Positions 33,042 through 45,213 of a stretch of DNA of 64,000 nt are shown here, piece by piece. Under the pieces are notes generated by a model that was not told the DNA's origin, searched no databases, and saw nothing but the letters and a program-made list of their open reading frames with translations. Location: NCBI GenBank assembly GCA_007026445.1, contig VDMD01000009.1, positions 434,001 to 498,000 on the forward strand, in the 5' to 3' direction. The stretch comes from Schizophyllum amplum. Taxonomy: Eukaryota; Basidiomycota; Agaricomycetes; Agaricales; Schizophyllaceae. Every line of letters begins with the position of its first letter. Within the stretch, counting starts at the first letter, position 1. The position numbers were made by a program, and so were the translations under genes.

Positions 33042-35383
33042 AGCGAGTGGACTGCCTTGATGGTAGAAGTAGAACAATATATAATGATGGGCTCATGTTG
33101 GACTCGCATAGAAGAGCTGCTAAGCGCCACGAGGCACACTTGTTGGACAATGACGTGTACCCAGTTGAATTTCCACGTGTGCATAAGTAAGTATCGGAAG
33201 TTGCCGAATCAGAACTCAGGACAAACAACCTCAACTTGAACAACGGTTGAACCAGGCCCCTCGTATCCCTAAGCTGCCGCGGTGAGTGGCTCAGCACCCT
33301 CTTACCTGTGCGCAGGAATTAGCCAATCAGACAGGAAGTCGGCACTGTCACTTTCACGGAATTCTGCCACTGCGCGTGTGCCGCTTCGGAGTCCAGATTA
33401 CACCGCGCGAGCGTGAAGCAGAACTCGCCCTTTGACACGAGCAGCTCTTTTCAGAAACGGAATATATACTGCGGTGATGCTGGTAGCGTCCGCAGCATCT
33501 TCTCTACCTCATCTGCGCCTATGAAGCACATTCAATTGTCCCCGCCCTGCTACTTATGAATCATTCACTACCCCTGCTTTTCTCCCGCAACAATTGTCCG
33601 ACGTCAGCGGGATAGCAATCGACACGTACGCGTCCACGACAACCAAGACCGAGCTCGTCGCACGCCTCTATCGATTGTCACTCAGTCATCAAAATAGGAG
33701 AACCCATGTAACCTTCCGATCTTCACGTTTTCCGAGTCTACACCGATATAAAAATATGGATGTCCTTCCAACCAATATGAAAACGGGACGCACAAAGACT
33801 TTGAGGGGTTTGGGTGGGTAGTACACTGACTTGACTTCACTATTGACCACAGCACGCAGCACGCCATCAATGAATAGCAACTCGCATGACGGATATGCGC
33901 CTCATGCGCTGCAGCTGAATGGTCTTTGAACTTGGCATCGACCAACTTGCTGGCGTCCCGTCGAGATGAAGGGTATAGCATGAGTGCACTACATACAACG
34001 GTCGTGTTTACAAAGCCCGACTGATAATAAGCTTATACAGGGCACGAAATCTTAGTGCACATTGCGAGAGTAGCACATCTTCGACTTCATTGAACCTAGG
34101 AAGGCTGCCCGACGTCGAATGGAATGGTCGCAATATACAATCCCGCGATGAATGTTGGTGCAATGGCGACCCCTGACCCTCATACATACATATGTTCCGA
34201 CAGACCTGGAGCCCAAGTAATAGTACTTGTTGCTATAGCAAGTGTATCCAGTTTAACGAGCTGCTCGCTGGACGGAAATGCAGAACTCGAACCGTGAGAT
34301 ACTGGAGCCGGCAACTACCGACAGAGTCATTGTAGGTCCACTTCCCAGAGCTATTTTGAGGACCACCTCGTCCGCCGTCCGGGATGAATACTCTTGCACG
34401 TTCATTTCTCGTGAGGCGCCTCTTCTCTTGGCTCTTACTGCTATGTTTTCGAGCTTTAGACGCAGCGTATGAATACGACTGCGGAACTCAACGGTCAGCG
34501 CTCGCGCTCGTGCAGGTTCAGCCAGCTCCCAGCTCCGTCCAGGCTCCGTCCTGACCTGGCCATTACGCGTCCAAGTTGCCGATGGAGCAGCATCGGAGGA
34601 ATCTCTTTCCAGACGGCGCGAAAGAACGCAACATCACAACAAAGCACATCACTCAAACGGGGATCGGCGCACGGCTCCGGGGCTCCCCTTGAACGAGAGG
34701 AAGCTTCAGCACAGGCAAGGCGCCGAGTAGATGCTGCAGGGCCTAGATGTGACGCAGCTGTAGCCAGGAGAGCACAGAGTAAGGCTCCGACTGGGATCAG
34801 TCCGAGCGGAACGTTTCTTGCCGACTACGGGCTGTGCATGTTCAGATCGACGTCGACTAGCACTGACAGCGCACCGACATCGGCAGACTGATTGGCTGCA
34901 AAGCTTCTGCCTCGACGCCTTTCATTTGGGACGCGGCGCCTAAATGGCTTTCATGTTGCGGCCTCGTAACAATGGCGATGACACGACGGGCGCGGAATGT
35001 CCCAATGATGAAAAGTCGGTGGTCCTGTTAGCCCCGCGGGTTGACCTGACGCACACACGTACCACATCCACCTGTCTGTCGAGTACTGTCTGCTCATCAG
35101 CCTATCACCGCATGTGATGCATTGAATGGCCAATCTTATATCAACCCAGAGGGGGAGAGCGTCCTCCTCAGGCGCCGTCGCACCACACATTTCTTATTCA
35201 CTCCGCCGTTCCTATCCCGTCAAGGACTAACGTGGGCTTCTGGAAGGCCGGTGAGTACAGGTTCTGGGCTTTCGCGCGATGCACCTATATAACTACCTCC
35301 GCGCAGATCGCGTCCCCCTCAGTCGCCCCCAACGAGACTCATTCATATCTCTACATCTTCGCTGTACCATCGCACTCATCATC
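33042..35383. other. 2.3-kb stretch without a recognised gene
   Basis: Short frames occur on both strands (for example 33682-33981 minus and 34469-34891 plus), with no domain, paralog or consistent splice structure. The last 100 bp contain the promoter of the dioxygenase gene, including TATATAA at 35286-35292. Confidence 0.4.
35286..35292 (+). promoter_or_regulatory. TATA box of the indoleamine dioxygenase gene
   Basis: TATATAA lies about 92 bp upstream of the ATG at 35384, in GC-rich surroundings. Confidence 0.4.
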
Positions 35384-36823
35384 ATGGAGTACCTCACCTC
35401 GGCACCATACTACATGTATTCGCAGCTGTCGTGGGCATTGGGCGCCCTGACCGGCTACGGACGTCCTGGCTTCGTGCCAAAACACCTGTGCGACTTCGAC
35501 GTCGATAGCGAGACCGGTTTCGTGCCGCCGCGCCCGCTGCCGCGGATGCAGGGCGACCACAAGATCTGGGAAGACACCCTCCGCGACGCGGCGGGTAAGA
35601 TCGGTCTCGGCAATGACGAGAGCGAGGAGGGCCTCGCTCGCCGCGCATACGGCAAGTCCTGGAGGAAATCTATCGAGGCTGTAAGTCTTCTACTCTTCGC
35701 AGACGCAGCCACATGCTTACCGTACGCGCAGTGGCCCATCCTCGATACGTCAAGCTTCACTCTCAAGGAACAGCAGCGCGCGCACTACGTCCTCGCCTAC
35801 ATCCTCCACTATTACACCCACTCAATCCCAGACGACGGCATGGACAAGGGCGCACCTATTCACATCCCCAAGTCCCTCGCTCAACCCCTCGTTGCTGTTT
35901 CTCGCGCGCTCCGCATCGCCCCCGTATTGACATACGCCGACACCATCATTTGGAACCTTGAGCTCATCAACCCCGATGGCCCGACTACCCCCGACAACCT
36001 GCAGACGGAGACGCTCTTCTCGGAGACGGAGGACGAGTCCGCGTTCTACATGTCCCAGGTCAACTGCGAGCTGCGCGGCGCCGAGCTGCTGGTGTGCATG
36101 GAGGAGCTCTCGCACCTGACGCTGGCCGAGGCGAAGGACCCCGAGAACGTCGCTCGCGTCGCCGGCATGCTGGCTCGCTTGAAGTTCACGATCGAGGAGC
36201 TCGACCGCCTCATCAAGAGCGTCCGCCCCCTCTGCGAGCCGCATCTATTCTACTGGAAGATCCGCCCTTGGTTCGTCGGCAGCACCGATGACCACCCCTG
36301 GGTCTTCGACGGCGAGGACGCGGGCACCGACCTTTTGGGCCCGTCCGGTGGCCAGAGCACCCTCATGCACTCCATCGACGCCTGGCTCGATGTCGACCAC
36401 ATGCTGCGCTACAAGCGCATGCCCGCGCCGACCGAGACCAACAAGCGCGCGGACGTTGGCTTCATGCAGCGTATGTGGCGCTACATGCCCGGCCCGCATC
36501 GCGACTTCCTGCACTACGTCAACGCGACCCCGGTCCGCCTGCGCAACCTGGCGCAGGAGGTCCCGGCGCTCCGCGATCCGTACGATGCGGCGGTCATGGC
36601 GATGAAGCGTCTGCGCGACGCGCACATCGGCATTGCTGTCCTCTACGTCGTGTCCGCGGCGAAGGCGCTCCCTCCCGGCTGTCCTCTGTCCATGATGGTC
36701 AAGGCCATGGAGGCCAAGGGCCCGGAGGGTGCCCACTCGACGGGTACCGGTGGTAGCGAGGTGTCAACGTTGCTCAAGGCTGGCCGCGATGCGACAAGGC
36801 GCACGATGCTCAAGGACAACTAG
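35384..36823 (+). CDS. BNA2: indoleamine 2,3-dioxygenase family protein
   Basis: Two exons (intron 35681-35731) encode 462 residues, about the usual length for fungal members. The enzyme opens the indole ring of tryptophan with O2 to N-formylkynurenine, the first step of the kynurenine route to NAD. Family landmarks are PHLFYWKIRPWFVG, SGGQSTLMHSIDAWL, RYMPGPHRDFLHYV and ALRDPYDAAVMAMKRLRDAH. The last His in RDAHIGIAVLYV is in the place of the proximal heme ligand. The gene is strongly GC-biased at third positions, suggesting good expression. Fungal genomes often carry several paralogs with very different tryptophan affinity, and which type this is cannot be told from sequence alone. Confidence 0.88.
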   Translation: MEYLTSAPYYMYSQLSWALGALTGYGRPGFVPKHLCDFDVDSETGFVPPRPLPRMQGDHKIWEDTLRDAAGKIGLGNDESEEGLARRAYGKSWRKSIEAVSLLLFADAATCLPYAQWPILDTSSFTLKEQQRAHYVLAYILHYYTHSIPDDGMDKGAPIHIPKSLAQPLVAVSRALRIAPVLTYADTIIWNLELINPDGPTTPDNLQTETLFSETEDESAFYMSQVNCELRGAELLVCMEELSHLTLAEAKDPENVARVAGMLARLKFTIEELDRLIKSVRPLCEPHLFYWKIRPWFVGSTDDHPWVFDGEDAGTDLLGPSGGQSTLMHSIDAWLDVDHMLRYKRMPAPTETNKRADVGFMQRMWRYMPGPHRDFLHYVNATPVRLRNLAQEVPALRDPYDAAVMAMKRLRDAHIGIAVLYVVSAAKALPPGCPLSMMVKAMEAKGPEGAHSTGTGGSEVSTLLKAGRDATRRTMLKDN

Positions 36824-38390
36824 ATCTGCGGGATTCTTCAGTAACCTTATTTAATTATTGGCTAGCTTAGCGGCGGCTCACCTTTAGCATATTTATTGTG
36901 TGGTGTTGTACGACATTTCGTGCTCGGCGTTGTTACTATATCTATGCTAGAGCCCGAAGCTGCAGTAATGCAATTAACTTACGATGCAAACCGCGGTGTG
37001 TGTGTAGAGTTCGAATATTGATTTAAGCGAGGCGGCTGGGTTTTCATCCTGAGCAGTACTTCATGAAAGCAACCGCCGATGGAAAGAAATCGCCTTCACC
37101 AATGCGAGTACTCTGAGTCATGGGACAGTGGTCAAGGGCGTTGGTGGCCAAATGGTGGTGGTGGCGATATTGGAGACGAACATACCTAATTCAATTGTCA
37201 ACGGCAATGTCGGCGACTGCCGAGTCCTCGCCGGTTCCTCCGAACTTAGTCTTGACCTGCTTTTGAATTTCACGCTTGACTCAATAGACTTCTGCATGTG
37301 CTTTGCTTGCTTTGCACTGCGTTATGCGGGCGTGGGCTCAGCCGAAACTCAACGACGGACATGAGCCATCTCAGGCTCCCTGACGATGGATCCCTTGCTG
37401 TTTGCCACAACAATACTACTATGCATACGACTTGCCTGACCCTGGCCATATATGGCACCCCGTGCTCGCCGAAAGGATCGATTCGACTGCTTCTGCTTTC
37501 ACATCAGAGCTTTTACTTAGTGCGGCACGGCCACGTCCGGCGGCGCTTATAAGGCGGCAGCGTCATCGCTTCCTCTCACGCTGCCTTGCCTCCTGCTATG
37601 ATCTTGCGATCCGGAGGTGGGTAGTTGAGTCCGTCAAGCTGGTCGCCGTCAGTCTTGATGGGTCTCTGCAGTCGCATCGCCCTCCTGCGCGGTCGCTGGG
37701 CTTACGGCGCACGTCTGGATCTCTGACGATCGCGGACGTTCCCTTGCTGCCATCTTCTACACCCCCGGTGTGCAGACTGGACGAAATGTTCAGACTGCAT
37801 ACTGCCCGGGTCGAGCACCAGGTGCTCGTATCCGGTGTGGTGTGACGCCTACGCTTCATACCACCACGCATGTTGCTCGAACTTAGAGTTCGAGCACCAT
37901 GCACGTCGGCAGCTTTACTCCTCGTGGGAGTCAAGTTGCTGTGTCACTCCTCAGAGAATTCTGATGGAGGGACATGTAGAGTGGCGATGCATTTGCACTT
38001 CGGTGTGCCGCACAACAGCACTGGGATCGCCAGCGGGCCCTCAACGTCGATCATCTTGACGTCGAGGTACTGGAGGCGACATGAATCAATTTTTTCCACC
38101 CGCATCACATGCATGTGCGCGGTCACCAGCTCCTACCACCAGATATGTATGTTCGTTGTTTATAATTTATGGCAGATAATACGAGACGCATGGCAGCTAA
38201 GTACTTCAAAGCGACTTGAAAGCGATTGACACGCATCGATCTTCGCACGCTCGCGCATGCCTCGCGCCTTCTTTGGTTTTCACGCAAGCTTCGACTACCC
38301 TATTCATGATCATGTGCCTATCCCACACTCAGAACTCTGGATTATCGACACGGTCCCTTTTTTCATCTCCTCACATCTTTCCTCAACTCC
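36824..38390. other. 1.6-kb intergenic region
   Basis: No supported gene. A plus frame of 147 codons (37402-37845) overlaps frames on both strands and has no recognisable content. The start of the region is AT-rich, as expected for the 3' UTR of the dioxygenase. Confidence 0.4.
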
Positions 38391-39524
38391 ATGCGATCCG
38401 TCATGTCGCAAGCTCGGGCGATGCCTATGCTCAAAGAGACGCTCGATCTCTATGACATTGCCCTTCTACTCAACCACGAGCGCGTCGCTAGCGAGCCACG
38501 TTTTCGTGGCGCTAGGCTCGTCGATATCTCACGCGACGGGCAAAGCTTCGTGGACGACAGGCTTGCACCACATTGGGATCGCACAGCTTACTTCAAAAGC
38601 GCAGGCGTGCCAATCGAGAAGGATCCCAGCGTACCCAGCTTCGAGTTTGTCTCTAGCTCAGACGAACCGCGTCGCGGGGCCTCGCTTATCTTCCACAATG
38701 ACGAGGCCACTTCTTCTACCACAGATTCGCCCACTAATATGATTGCAACCGACGCTCAGCGCGTAGCAGCCGCTTCCCTTGTAGGCCCGCCCTATCAATT
38801 CTCCAAGGTCCGGCTCTCTGACAAAGAGTGCGAGACGTTATTTCTCCAATCGCGCAGTAGCGCGGCCAGCGAGACCTCTGTACACCTCCTCCAGGCCTTT
38901 TTCAATCTCTACCCAGCAGACACCCTCCTACGCGTTCGCACCTACGACCGCAACGACCCCGAATACATCACATCCATTTCCCATCGGCTAGTTCTCGCGT
39001 ACTCCTTGCGGGGCTTGCGCATGCACACAATCGTCTCGTTCCTTCCCGAGACTACGTGTCACAGCACGCCTGGCGCCGACGGTCGTGCCCGGCACACCGT
39101 AATTACCTTCGGCGACGCATCAGCGCGGTGGGATAACTTGCGTACCGTGCTCGATATGTCATCGTTGCAGTTCGGCGACGCTGGACGCGGTGTCAAGGGT
39201 AAAGGTACATTCGTACTGGAACCTCTCAAGGCGTACGATGCGCGCCTTGACCATGTGGCAGAGGCCAACGACCTACTCATCGAGGACATGGTTCCCGAGC
39301 TTCCAACAACGGAGAACAATGCGGAGGAGGAGAGGTTTCTGAAGGAGGTGGCGGCGAAGGTGAAAAGCCGCTGGGATCAACGGGCCACGGAGCCATGGTG
39401 TGGTCACTGCGGCGCGCCAGCACCCAAGGTTCAGGCGAAGTGCTGCTCAGCGGCGCGCTACTGCAACAGAGATCACCAAGTATCGGCTTGGCCGTACCAC
39501 AAGATGTTCTGCGGCAAGTCGTAG
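38391..39524 (+). CDS. protein with C-terminal MYND-type zinc finger
   Basis: A single uninterrupted frame of 377 residues. The C-terminus is a MYND finger: CGHCGAPAPKVQAKCC, then YCNRDHQVSAWPYHKMFC. It has the CxxC, paired Cys, YC and H-x3-C ligands. The N-terminal 330 residues show no domain I recognise. There is a hydrophilic region with Ser/Thr/Asp (about residues 85-125) and an acidic helix just before the finger (ENNAEEERFLKEVAAKVKSRW). Start codons at 38403 and 38421 are equally possible. The lack of introns in so long a gene is unusual for this window. MYND fingers usually mediate protein contacts. Confidence 0.75.
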   Translation: MRSVMSQARAMPMLKETLDLYDIALLLNHERVASEPRFRGARLVDISRDGQSFVDDRLAPHWDRTAYFKSAGVPIEKDPSVPSFEFVSSSDEPRRGASLIFHNDEATSSTTDSPTNMIATDAQRVAAASLVGPPYQFSKVRLSDKECETLFLQSRSSAASETSVHLLQAFFNLYPADTLLRVRTYDRNDPEYITSISHRLVLAYSLRGLRMHTIVSFLPETTCHSTPGADGRARHTVITFGDASARWDNLRTVLDMSSLQFGDAGRGVKGKGTFVLEPLKAYDARLDHVAEANDLLIEDMVPELPTTENNAEEERFLKEVAAKVKSRWDQRATEPWCGHCGAPAPKVQAKCCSAARYCNRDHQVSAWPYHKMFCGKS

Positions 39525-39797
39525 TTCCTGTAGCGAAATGCTCTTCGATGCGCATGGATGACGATGAGTAGGCCGCCACAGGGAGACCATAATATTTTAT
39601 TAAGTTACTACTGTAAAGCAATAAATCACTGCAATGAACGTTGACTGTCTACACTATATGATGACACAACTCGACTCATAGTCGAGTACCTACACGAATG
39701 AGCGCGTGAGGGGCAATCCAGATGCAAAATAAATAAAGTGAGCCTGAACAATGGCCAGCCGACCATATGACCGCCTCAAGGAGGGACAACACAGACT

Positions 39798-41908
39798 CTA
39801 GCCGACGTATGGGCGCTTGATCACGTCCCAGACGACCTTGCGAAGAACGCTAGGCGCTAGCACATCAACATCGGGCGCAAGGAACGAGCCGACCCATGCC
39901 ATCCGCGTCGTGATGTCCGTGTCCTATTGCGGCCGTCAATACATGCAAACTCAACAGCGAACTGCTAAGCGAACGCACCTCTTGCATGAGATACCGCAGG
40001 CGCTTGAAGTACCACCGCAACCAGGCGCCTTTCTCAAGCGTCTCGCCTTTGCAAGGAGTCGTCGTCGAGAACGCGTAGTCGCTCGTCTTGTTGCTTTCCC
40101 AGATCGGAAGGATCTTCTGGTGTTGCCGAGCGAAAAAGTTGCGCGCGAACGAGTCGGGGAACTTGGAGGGCGCAGGCTGCTTGTCTGTCCACATCTCGCG
40201 GAAGCAAGCGTCCATGGTCGCCATGGAGTGCAAGATGTGGCTGAGGCCTTGGCTGTGGACATTGGTAAGAAAGACATGTTCGAGGAAGATGTAGAAGAAG
40301 ACGTACGCATAAACGGGGTTGACGCGGAGAACAGCATCGCCAACTGCTAGCCAATTGGCCGGAAGGTCACCGACCTGATCCCAGCGCATGTAGCTGCGTG
40401 GAGCTAAGGTAAAGTCAGGCTGAGCTCGAGCAGCAGTCACAAATGTCACTTACGAACGACAACCTTGCTGACGGTCATCTCGTCCTCGCACTCGCGAAGC
40501 AAGTCGAGCACCTTCCACCAGTATTCGGGGTAGGGCTTCTCCATGTAACGTGCCTTCGAGAACTCGATGAAGTCGTCGATGGTCTCCGGTGTCGGCGCGT
40601 TGCCGTAGCCACCACCACATACGTGAACTGAAGGGCGCCGTTAGCTACCGAACCAGGATATCACGCATGTGAACCAGACGTACTGAGTCCACCATCGCGC
40701 TGAGCGATATACACGCTCGTGTTGTCCTTCTCGGGATGCGGCATGCAACCGTAGACGGACTTCGAGTCACTCGGCGGGATCAGCGCCTCGAAGCGCTTGA
40801 GGTTGCCCTCAGACAGATTGAACTCGAGTGTTGAGTAGCGGACGTGCGGGTTGTACTCCGTCTTGACCTCGTCGAACTTTTTGTCGCCCGGCGCCATCTT
40901 CTTGGGGTCGGCGTAGCCCGCGCGCTGCAACCACTTCGGGCCCTGCGCAGTGCCTGTGCAGTCTGGGAAGCGCAGTCAGTCGCTGGCCACCAAACTTGTC
41001 GATGAAGACGTACCGAGGAAGAGCGCGCCGTGGATGTCGATGGTACCCTCCGACGTGCGCACTGAGACCTTTTGAATGCGTTTAGGGTCATCCGGGTCGC
41101 CGTGCATGCTGACGACAAGACCGGTGATCTGCTCGATGTTCGGGTACTTCGTCCTGTCCATCGTGAGGCGGCGCATGATCGTCTCCTGGCCTTGGCGTGA
41201 GGTGAAGTGCACGTCTGGCAGCTCCTCCGGTTTGCATCTCGCGCCGATGCCCCAGAAGTGCAGCTTCGGGATAGGTTTGCCGACGCTGAGACGAATGTCA
41301 GGCTGGATATCGTGTGATCGTCTCAGAAGACACATACTGCATGCCAGACGCGGCGCACTCATTCCTCCAGTTTGGGAACAATCTTGACATGGAGCGGAAG
41401 ACGAACCCGTCGTGCGCTAAAGGAGGATGTGGGTCCGGAGGCGGGCTCGAGAGAGCGAGCAGGACGTACTGTTCAGCGATTCGTACTGCATGATGCGCGT
41501 CCGACGAGACTTCTGCTCCCACGAGTGCGCCATCTTCCCCTCCTCTGTGTTCAGCCATGGCTCCGCCTCAATGACAACTACACGCTCGAAATGGTCGTGC
41601 AAAATCCGTGCGGCGACGATACCACTGTACCTATAGCAGATGTCAATAGCTGCAAGGATGTCAAGATAGATATCAACGCACCCTCCGCCGCAGACAACCG
41701 CTGTGCCTTTAATCTTCTCTGTCCGCGGGGTGCCTATCTGGTCGACCTCCGGTACACAGGTCTGTCGTCTGAGCTCCTGCTCGCGGTAGCGGCTGCCAAA
41801 GTAGTTCGCAGCGCAGTAAGAGATAGCCGCAACAGCGGGGGCGGCGACGAGCGCGGCAGTGGTAGCGTCGAGCTTGTCGACGGCATCGGAAAGGTAGGTG
41901 GTGGCCAT
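39798..41908 (-). CDS. FAD-dependent oxidoreductase (monooxygenase-like), 580 aa
   Basis: Eight exons on the minus strand, with introns 41631-41681, 41417-41469, 41286-41337, 40963-41013, 40628-40683, 40404-40453 and 39924-39978. The start at 41908 was preferred over the open frame extending upstream because a TATA element lies just beyond it. An N-terminal hydrophobic stretch (VAAPAVAAISYCAANYF) precedes the FAD-binding motif VVCGGGYSGIVAARI, followed by ERVVVIEAEPW. Further blocks are THDGFVFRSMSRLFPNW, DCTGTAQGPKWLQRAGY and NWLAVGDAVLRVNPVYA. The last is the GD motif contacting FAD ribityl phosphate in this fold. Homologs are numerous in basidiomycetes and mostly of unknown substrate. The N-terminal hydrophobic segment suggests membrane attachment. 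Confidence 0.82.
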
Positions 41909-44084
41909 GGTGTCGGTGACCGGGGTACAAGTGCAAGCTGAAGAGCGGAACGCATGGTCTCTGGCACTTATAAGTGACTCCGCATCGAACAGTGATGGTT
42001 GTGCCGCGATGGCTAGATCGTTCAGTAGGAGGTCGGAGACTTGTTTGAGGCGCTCTCCCGGAAATAGTAGGTGATTGATCAATACAGCCGAGCGCACCAG
42101 GAGTCATGCTGCTCGCCCCGACCGCGCGTCAAATCCACGTTTTGCTATTGATGGCCATTGTACATGCACGTCCGGAGATGCGCGGCGCCGCCATCAACTG
42201 GGGACGCTGGAGCAGAGCGTCCGCGAACAATGGAGGCGCTGTTCATTTTCCCCACGCCTGCATCTTCGCCAGTCACCAGTGTGCTTGACGTCGATCGCTG
42301 CCAGACTCAATAAGCAAGGCGCAGACCAGCGAATCAAGCAGCCAACAGTGGTGAATTGGAGCTCTCTGGGGTATTATATGCTGCATTAGCAGCATCCGAC
42401 CTCAATCGCAGATGTCCGAGCGCTGATAAGTAGGTGAAGTCTAGAGTACAAGCGCCGCGTCGAGGCTGCTCTGTGCGTTCCAAATGCTGTAGAAAGATAT
42501 AAATGCAGACGGGCTGACCGGAGCGAGGAGTCTCCGCTTCGCACTTCGCCGGCGTGATAGAAGAAGGATGTCACCTTGCTTGCAAGGTCTTATGAGGTGC
42601 TTTAACGCGCTCGACGGAACCTATTTCACAAATACATGCAAATAACAGACGTCACGCATATACGCGTCTCGCGACGCGTCTCCGCTCTTCGCTCTTGTAC
42701 CAACGCGGACGACGTGTTCTTTACACGGAATGTAGCGTAGCCTCTGCTTGAGGTATGGCCACCGCATACTTTGTGCATTGATACCTGCATGGCTGAAGAA
42801 CCACGCCAAAGGTACCTACTACCCAGCGCTCTCCTGAGCGTGCGGAACGTGTTCCCGGTCCGCTACACCCGGGCAGAGGCTGGCTTGTACATTGACGTCA
42901 TGAGATGTATAACGCTGCCTCTGGGCCGGGTCCGACGGACCGACAGCCCGCTCGCTGCTTCGTTGTTGTCGTCTGCCATTTCCCATCTCGATTCACCCAC
43001 CCTACGCTGCATGTCCTGCCGCGATCGCCTGCCCTCATCTCTAAATTCAACGTCGCTGTCTACACCGTCGGATGGCGCTGCAAAGGGCAGCGGGCGAGCT
43101 TTCTCCTTGAACGGACTATTCCATATCCGTGCCTTCCTCCGGCTACGGGCACTGACCAAGTTCAGAGGCTTCCTGCTCGCTCGTGTCTGCCCTGACGTCT
43201 ATACCGATTCTATGGCGCTAGGACGGCGTGCAACACTCCCGCGAACAACGCTGCGCGCCGCCCGGCCTATACAAGACAGCTGATTCCGCTCGCTTGCGCC
43301 CCGCGCAGCAGGCGGCGACACGGAAAGCCCACACGATCGCGTCGTTTGTCGCTCAGTCTACATTCCACTGCATTGTTGCATGGTCCTTGTGGCTCACCAT
43401 CGTACCCTCTGCGTCCGCTGCAGTCTTAGGCAGACCGCTCGAGCGTCTCCACGTCCCGCACGACCGTTCCCGCTCTCCTTCAGCAGCACGACGGGTCGCG
43501 TGCGATAGCCTGTCTCTGCCTGCACTCCTGGACAATGCAAGTTGCAACATACACGTTGAACAAGTTCAGCTTTCCAGTGGGGACCTTGTATTGTATTCGT
43601 CTGTACTATGCCTCTCGCAATACATGTCAACCGCCCGAGCAATGGCAAGCAAGGTCGTGCGCCGGCGTAGACGGCACTTATCTAGTTAAGTCAATATTGA
43701 CATATGTTTGGCATTTACCTTCCTTATTTGTTTGTGGTGCCCTGTGGCACCTCGACTTTGCCTCGACTTCGGCTTGCTTCCTGCCTTGAATTCAGCCAAT
43801 TTTCACCTTCATATGTCGACGACTTCACAGCTGGGCTCCCTGACTCTCAACCTATCCGTGTGCTAATATCTCTTCAAGCGAACACTTTTGCATGAGTTCA
43901 AACTCGGACTCCGTCTGAGCATGAACAGGCCACCGTGACTGCCGCAAAGGTACGTACGGCCTCCATACGGCAGTGCGTGTCGCTTGTCCTTCATATCACC
44001 TGACGGCAATCCAAGAAAGGATGACGTGGGCCGATAGACTGGCCTGGATACTTGATGGACCTTGAAAACACACAGCAATTTCGA
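41909..44084. other. 2.2-kb stretch without a supported protein gene
   Basis: The left edge holds the FAD-oxidoreductase promoter, with TATA-like ACTTATAAGTG at 41965-41975 about 60 bp before its ATG. Frames at 42771-43283 (+) and 42863-43159 (-) overlap each other. The minus one has a plausible composition but no start codon and no upstream exon that I can support. Confidence 0.4.
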
Positions 44085-44158
44085 GGCCGGTTAGCTCAGT
44101 TGGTTAGAGCGTGGTGCTAATAACGCCAAGGTCGCGGGTTCGACCCCCGTACGGGCCA
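44085..44158 (+). tRNA. tRNA-Ile (anticodon AAT)
   Basis: A 74-nt cloverleaf without intron. The acceptor arm is GGCCGGT/ACGGGCC with discriminator A. The D arm contains AGCTCAGTTGGTTAGAGC. The anticodon stem TGGTG/CGCCA encloses loop CTAATAA, giving anticodon AAT. The T arm is CGGGTTCGACCCCCG. The sequence is almost the same as animal tRNA-Ile(AAT), as expected for this highly conserved tRNA. A TTTT run at 44163-44166 would serve as the RNA polymerase III terminator. Confidence 0.97.
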
Positions 44159-45213
44159 TTTGTTTTGCGCAACTGAATATCTTTTTGGCCATGTCATGTT
44201 CGCCAGGTAGCGCCTTCCGCGTGGACGAACCAGTCTGCCGCTCAGGTGCGGCCCATTCTGATTCCTGCATTATTACTTGACCAGTTACCTTCTCGTCTTC
44301 CCCTGTGATTCGCGACGTCCTCGCAGTTCGGGACACTCTTTTTTCACGCTATCAGGAGTCCTGTGAACAAGGACATACGAGATACCAACCTTGTCCTCCG
44401 CGGTCGACCCTTGCTTCTCGTGAGAAGGAACGTACAAGTTGACGCTATTCGGCCCTGTATTCCGGCAGAATCTCATGGGCAACTTGCAAAGCACGCTTCA
44501 ATCCTTACTACAGGTATGTCGCCTGTACAGATCATCATCTCACATATTCAATTCCGTACGACGCGGCAGGGAGCTTTTCCACAACATGTCACTGCACGAA
44601 CCACTGCTCATGCATATTGCCTGCTCACGATCCTCCGTGGACGGCTCTTCATAGGTTCAAGTGCGACGCTTCGCCGTTTGCCGATCTTTCATAAGCCCTA
44701 TCTCCTCTCATTAAGTATGAGGCACGGACCGAAGAGCCGTTCCTTCTACCCCGCCTCCTCATGACATTTCACGGACGTGTCGCCCCCATGCCTGCGGTTC
44801 ATCGGGACCTCCCCGCTTCTGCGCGTCCCCGTATGATGTGGGGAGCATTCTGCGGAGGGCGAGGGGCTCCACGGGGTCGGAAACTCGGACCGGCGCATCT
44901 TCGTATGGCGTCACATCCCGTCACGCGTTCCTCCAGTAACCACCACCACTGGCTTGCAAGTTGCCAAGTTCCCCGATGGGCGGGCGCTTGGATTTGTCAA
45001 TGCACTCGTTATCGACCGCGCGCACCTTTCTGCCTGCCCGCCACTGACCGAACTGGACGGTTACGTAATGCACCAGTCCGTTGTCCTCGCGGTCTATAAG
45101 TATCAGCGCGACAGTGGAATGAGCCGCTCTCATACCCGCCCTTCGCCCACCTCTGCCAGGGCTCACTGAGATTGCTTCCACCGTCTACTGCTTTGACCCT
45201 TTCCCCCTCCATT
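44159..45213. other. 1.05-kb stretch upstream of inositol oxygenase
   Basis: No supported gene. A TATA-like CTATAAG at 45095-45101 lies roughly 115 bp before the ATG at 45214. Confidence 0.4.

Noticed and set aside
42863..43200. Minus-strand frame with protein-like composition (FKEKARPLPFAAPSDG, GESRWEMADDNN)
   Set aside because: No ATG, no supported upstream exon, and it overlaps a plus-strand frame of similar size. A transcript would be needed to call it.
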